From assembly GCA_964247055.1 (NCBI GenBank), contig OZ176050.1, forward strand, positions 13,268,001-13,332,000: a stretch of 64,000 bases of DNA. The letters are read 5' to 3'. Source of the stretch: Paragordius varius. Lineage: Eukaryota > Nematomorpha. Shown in pieces: positions 61,498-64,000 of the stretch. The notes beneath the pieces were generated by a model. That model had not been told where the DNA came from. It made no database searches and saw only the letters and a list, made by a program, of their open reading frames with translations. Within the stretch, counting starts at the first letter, position 1; each line of letters begins with the position of its first letter. A program made the translations under genes and the position numbers.

Positions 61498-61860
61498 GCA
61501 GTGGCGTACCGAGCGTTTGCGGCGCCCGGGGCATAAAACTTTTATGGCGCCCCCCCCCCCCTTTTTTTTAAAAGCCAATAAAACAATTTTTTAAAATACA
61601 AACGTTGTAACCTAAACACCATAGATAAGACAGCACAGTCATATAAATTTTAGATCTATTAGATACTAAATTTATTCAATACTAATTAGGTGAATAATAG
61701 AGTATATATCATCGGGATTATTACCTAAATTGTTGAAACTCATTTGAAAGTTCTTTTTTTGCATAAATTTAATGTTAAAAAATCATTTAGGCGCCCCTAA
61801 ATAACGGCGCCCTGGGCATGATACATAAGGTGACCAGATTTTTTGAAGGAAAAAGCGGGA
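61498..61860. mobile_element. hAT-type ends, nested non-autonomous elements
   Basis: Begins CAGTGGCGTACCGAG, the usual hAT terminal motif, followed by GC-rich GGCGCCCGG, a C homopolymer near 61,547 and a later GGCGCCCTGGGCATGATAC block. From about 61,830 a second motif, AAGGTGACCAGATTTTTTGA, starts another terminal repeat of a type common in animal hAT elements. The first insertion truncates the right arm of the giant inverted repeat directly after CTGGTTTTGG. The 3' end and target duplication are not in view. Confidence 0.6.
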
Positions 61861-62089
61861 CAAATCTGAGAAGGGAGTGGGTCATTGGGGGGTACAACCA
61901 AAAATTTTTATACAAAAAATTTATTGTAATATTTTTTTATTTTTAACAAAATACATTATAAATATAAAAAAAATTGTACCTCACAGGTTGTTTGTACCTT
62001 ATTCAATAAATTTCCATGTGCACGAACAAAGGGTGAAGTTATTTTAATATTCTAGAAAAAAATAATAAAGACAAAATTATCACAAAGTG

Positions 62090-62797
62090 CGCTGGGTGAT
62101 GCAAGAAGCGGCACAAAAATATTTTTAACAATTTAGCGAATAATCTTAATCAAAACATTATTGGCAGATACACAACGTTCAAACAGCTACTCATTTGTTA
62201 CCCCTGGATGTGGAAAATATAGATGTTAAAATGCTTGAATATTGTAGAACTGTTGGTTAGCTCTTCTGCCAGCGATTGATAAATTTATAAAAATATGATC
62301 TCCTAGAATCCTATTTGTTATCACAGGACAAAGGTCAAAATTCCAAGTCAAAAAAGCTTAGAAAATAATTTTATACCATTACCTAATCGCAATATTATAA
62401 AGCATCCAGAAAAACAAGGCTCAATGAATAGCCAGAATATAAAAATGTTTTATACAAACAGAAACGATTATTTGGAAGACAAGACGGTGTACAATGACAC
62501 TTTTTTATGAAGTCTCATTATTAAATAAATATATAGATAATGAAAACTTAAATTATGGACAGAAAAAAATACGTAGGATATAAATGGTTAAAATAATCAT
62601 TTTTAAACAAATTATGTTCCACACAATAATATTTTAATTGTAGAATTTAAATGAACCACTGGTATTGAACGCGTTTTTCCACAGTAAATTAAGTAAGGAC
62701 ACGGAATCAAATTTAAATGTTGAATAAAAGCCATTTTATGTGTTCAAACATAATTTGTGAAGACTATACAATATTAAAGTAATTTTGTGTATTTTTT
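62090..62797 (+). pseudogene. Degenerate hAT transposase, plus-strand copy
   Basis: Plus-strand sequence matching the minus-strand hAT transposase on its right: shared phrases include AATCTTAATCAAAACATTAT near 62,145, a segment encoding roughly LICYPWMWKI in place of DLLPLDVEN, and the C-terminal part near 62,665 (ACGCGTTTTTCCACAGTAAA). Large internal parts are missing and frames are broken. It meets the minus-strand copy tail-to-tail at about 62,798. Confidence 0.65.
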
Positions 62798-62798
62798 A

Positions 62799-64000
62799 TC
62801 ATAAAAACTTTATAAATATAAGAAAATATTTTTCTTTGGTATATTTTTTGTTTGAGTGAATGCGTTTTAGCAGATTGTCACCATTTTTTAAAATATTGCA
62901 GAAGTCTTCACAAGAATTTGTCAAGTTATATTTGACAGATAAAACGGCCTTTAAAGTTTCAACATTTAAATTTGATTTTTCCGATGTCCACACCTGATTT
63001 ACTGTGGAAAAAACGCGCTCAGTAGCAGCGTTGGTAAAGATAGTGCGAATTCCACAATTTTTAAAATATTATTGTATGTAAAATAGTTGGCTTCAAAATG
63101 ATGAAATATTTCCAACCATTTCTTTTCGACTGTATATTTTCTTTTGTCCATAATTTAAGTTTTTCATTATTAATATATCTTTTAACTAATGATACTTCAG
63201 AAAAAAGATCATTTTCTGAAAGATTACCTTTTGATAAATTTTGGGAGCAGATATAATCAAATCGTTTTTGAACATCGCACCAATTAAATTCTGATTTTAA
63301 TGTTATCCAATGAAAATGATCTTTCAATGAATTGGGTCGTCCAGTCTTCCAAATAATCTTTACAGTTTGTATAAAACATTTTTATATAGTACAGGATATC
63401 TTGGCGATTTATTAAGCCTTGTTTTTCTAAATTATTTATTATATTGCGGATGTTAATAGTATAAAATTATTTTCTAACCGTTCTTGACATTGGAATTTTA
63501 GGTTACTAACTTCATTGGCTACTTCGATTGCCGAAATTTTGTCACCTTCTATAAATTTAATAACATTTTGAAAGAGAGAAGCTTGATTATGTAAGCATTC
63601 TAACCATATTTTTGAACAATCACTTTCAAAAAACTTTTTTAAAGTTGTAGGACATTTGTCCTATGGTAATAAAAAAGATTTTAAAGGATCATACATTTTT
63701 AAAATTCTTCCGATAGCTGGCATAAAAGCTAACCAACGAGTTTTACAATATCCAAGCATTTTTTGATATTAAACTTCTGCATTTTCACAGAATTCTTTAA
63801 GCGATTCCTACTGTGTATATTAAAAAATAGGAATATATTTTAACAACTACATTTTCCACATCTAGGGGTAACAAATCAGTAGCTGTTTGAATAGCGTTGT
63901 GTAAATGCGTTGCACACCCAACGCCAATAATGTTTTGATTAAGATTATCTGTTAATTTATGAAAAATATTTTTTTGTTCCTCTCCTTGCTTTTCCACCAA
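62799..64000 (-). pseudogene. hAT-superfamily transposase, minus-strand copy, runs off the window
   Basis: Read from 64,000 leftward: VEKQGEEQKNIFHKLTDNLN, GVGCATHLHNAIQTATDLLP and DVENVVVKIYSYFLIYTV match a hAT transposase core. Next comes GYCKTRWLAFMPAIGRILKM with DKCPTTLKKFF in the following frame. The last part reads RVFSTVNQVWTSEKSNLNVE and TLKAVLSVKYNLT, the hAT C-terminal dimerisation domain. At least three stops or shifts separate these blocks, so the copy is dead. The N-terminal zinc-finger part and the far terminal repeat lie beyond 64,000. Confidence 0.8.

Noticed and set aside
1-64000. CRISPR arrays, operons or bacterial contamination
   Set aside because: No regularly spaced short repeats. 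All recognisable genes have spliceosomal introns and the mobile elements are animal types.

Overview
The window looks like nuclear DNA of an AT-rich invertebrate animal. Conserved eukaryotic genes (NF-YB, uroporphyrinogen decarboxylase), two multi-exon C2H2 zinc-finger genes and a tRNA-Lys sit among mariner, Harbinger, hAT, LINE and MITE copies. I cannot fix the phylum: the transposon mix suits arthropods or flatworms, and the very short introns near gene starts recall reports from flatworms. I found no CRISPR array, operon or prokaryotic signal.

Layout. 1-2,835: a poorly understood minus-strand exon pair, then a complete NF-YB gene (minus). 2,836-7,733: AT-rich intergenic DNA with an old LINE fragment. 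7,734-14,989: a six-exon plus-strand gene for a protein of about 1,985 residues with some 29 C2H2 fingers. 15,000-17,470: MITE and mariner debris. 17,474-20,518: a complete nine-exon UROD gene (minus). 22,154-29,248: a nine-exon four-finger protein gene (minus) with a Harbinger element and MITEs in its introns. 29,700-32,460: satellite-like and fold-back repeats. 32,620-61,497: a repeat array with four near-identical intact single-exon genes for an unrecognised multi-pass membrane protein, three in tandem (minus) and one inverted (plus). Each has a dead mariner upstream. The inverted copy makes a giant inverted repeat with arms of 7.4-8.4 kb around a tRNA-Lys(CTT). 61,498-64,000: hAT debris.

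The most striking observation is a class of ultra-short introns. Eight introns in three unrelated genes are only 21-26 nt long, begin GT and end AG. Removing each restores the reading frame, in NF-YB and UROD at invariant protein motifs. The same genes also carry ordinary introns of 44 nt to 2.7 kb. Of the 27 introns modelled none is 27-43 nt long, and all eight micro-introns are among the first three introns of their gene.

The identifiable genes do not form one pathway. NF-YB is a CCAAT-binding transcription subunit, UROD a heme-pathway enzyme, and the two finger proteins are probable DNA-binding regulators. The membrane-protein array is a recently amplified family with signs of exchange between copies.
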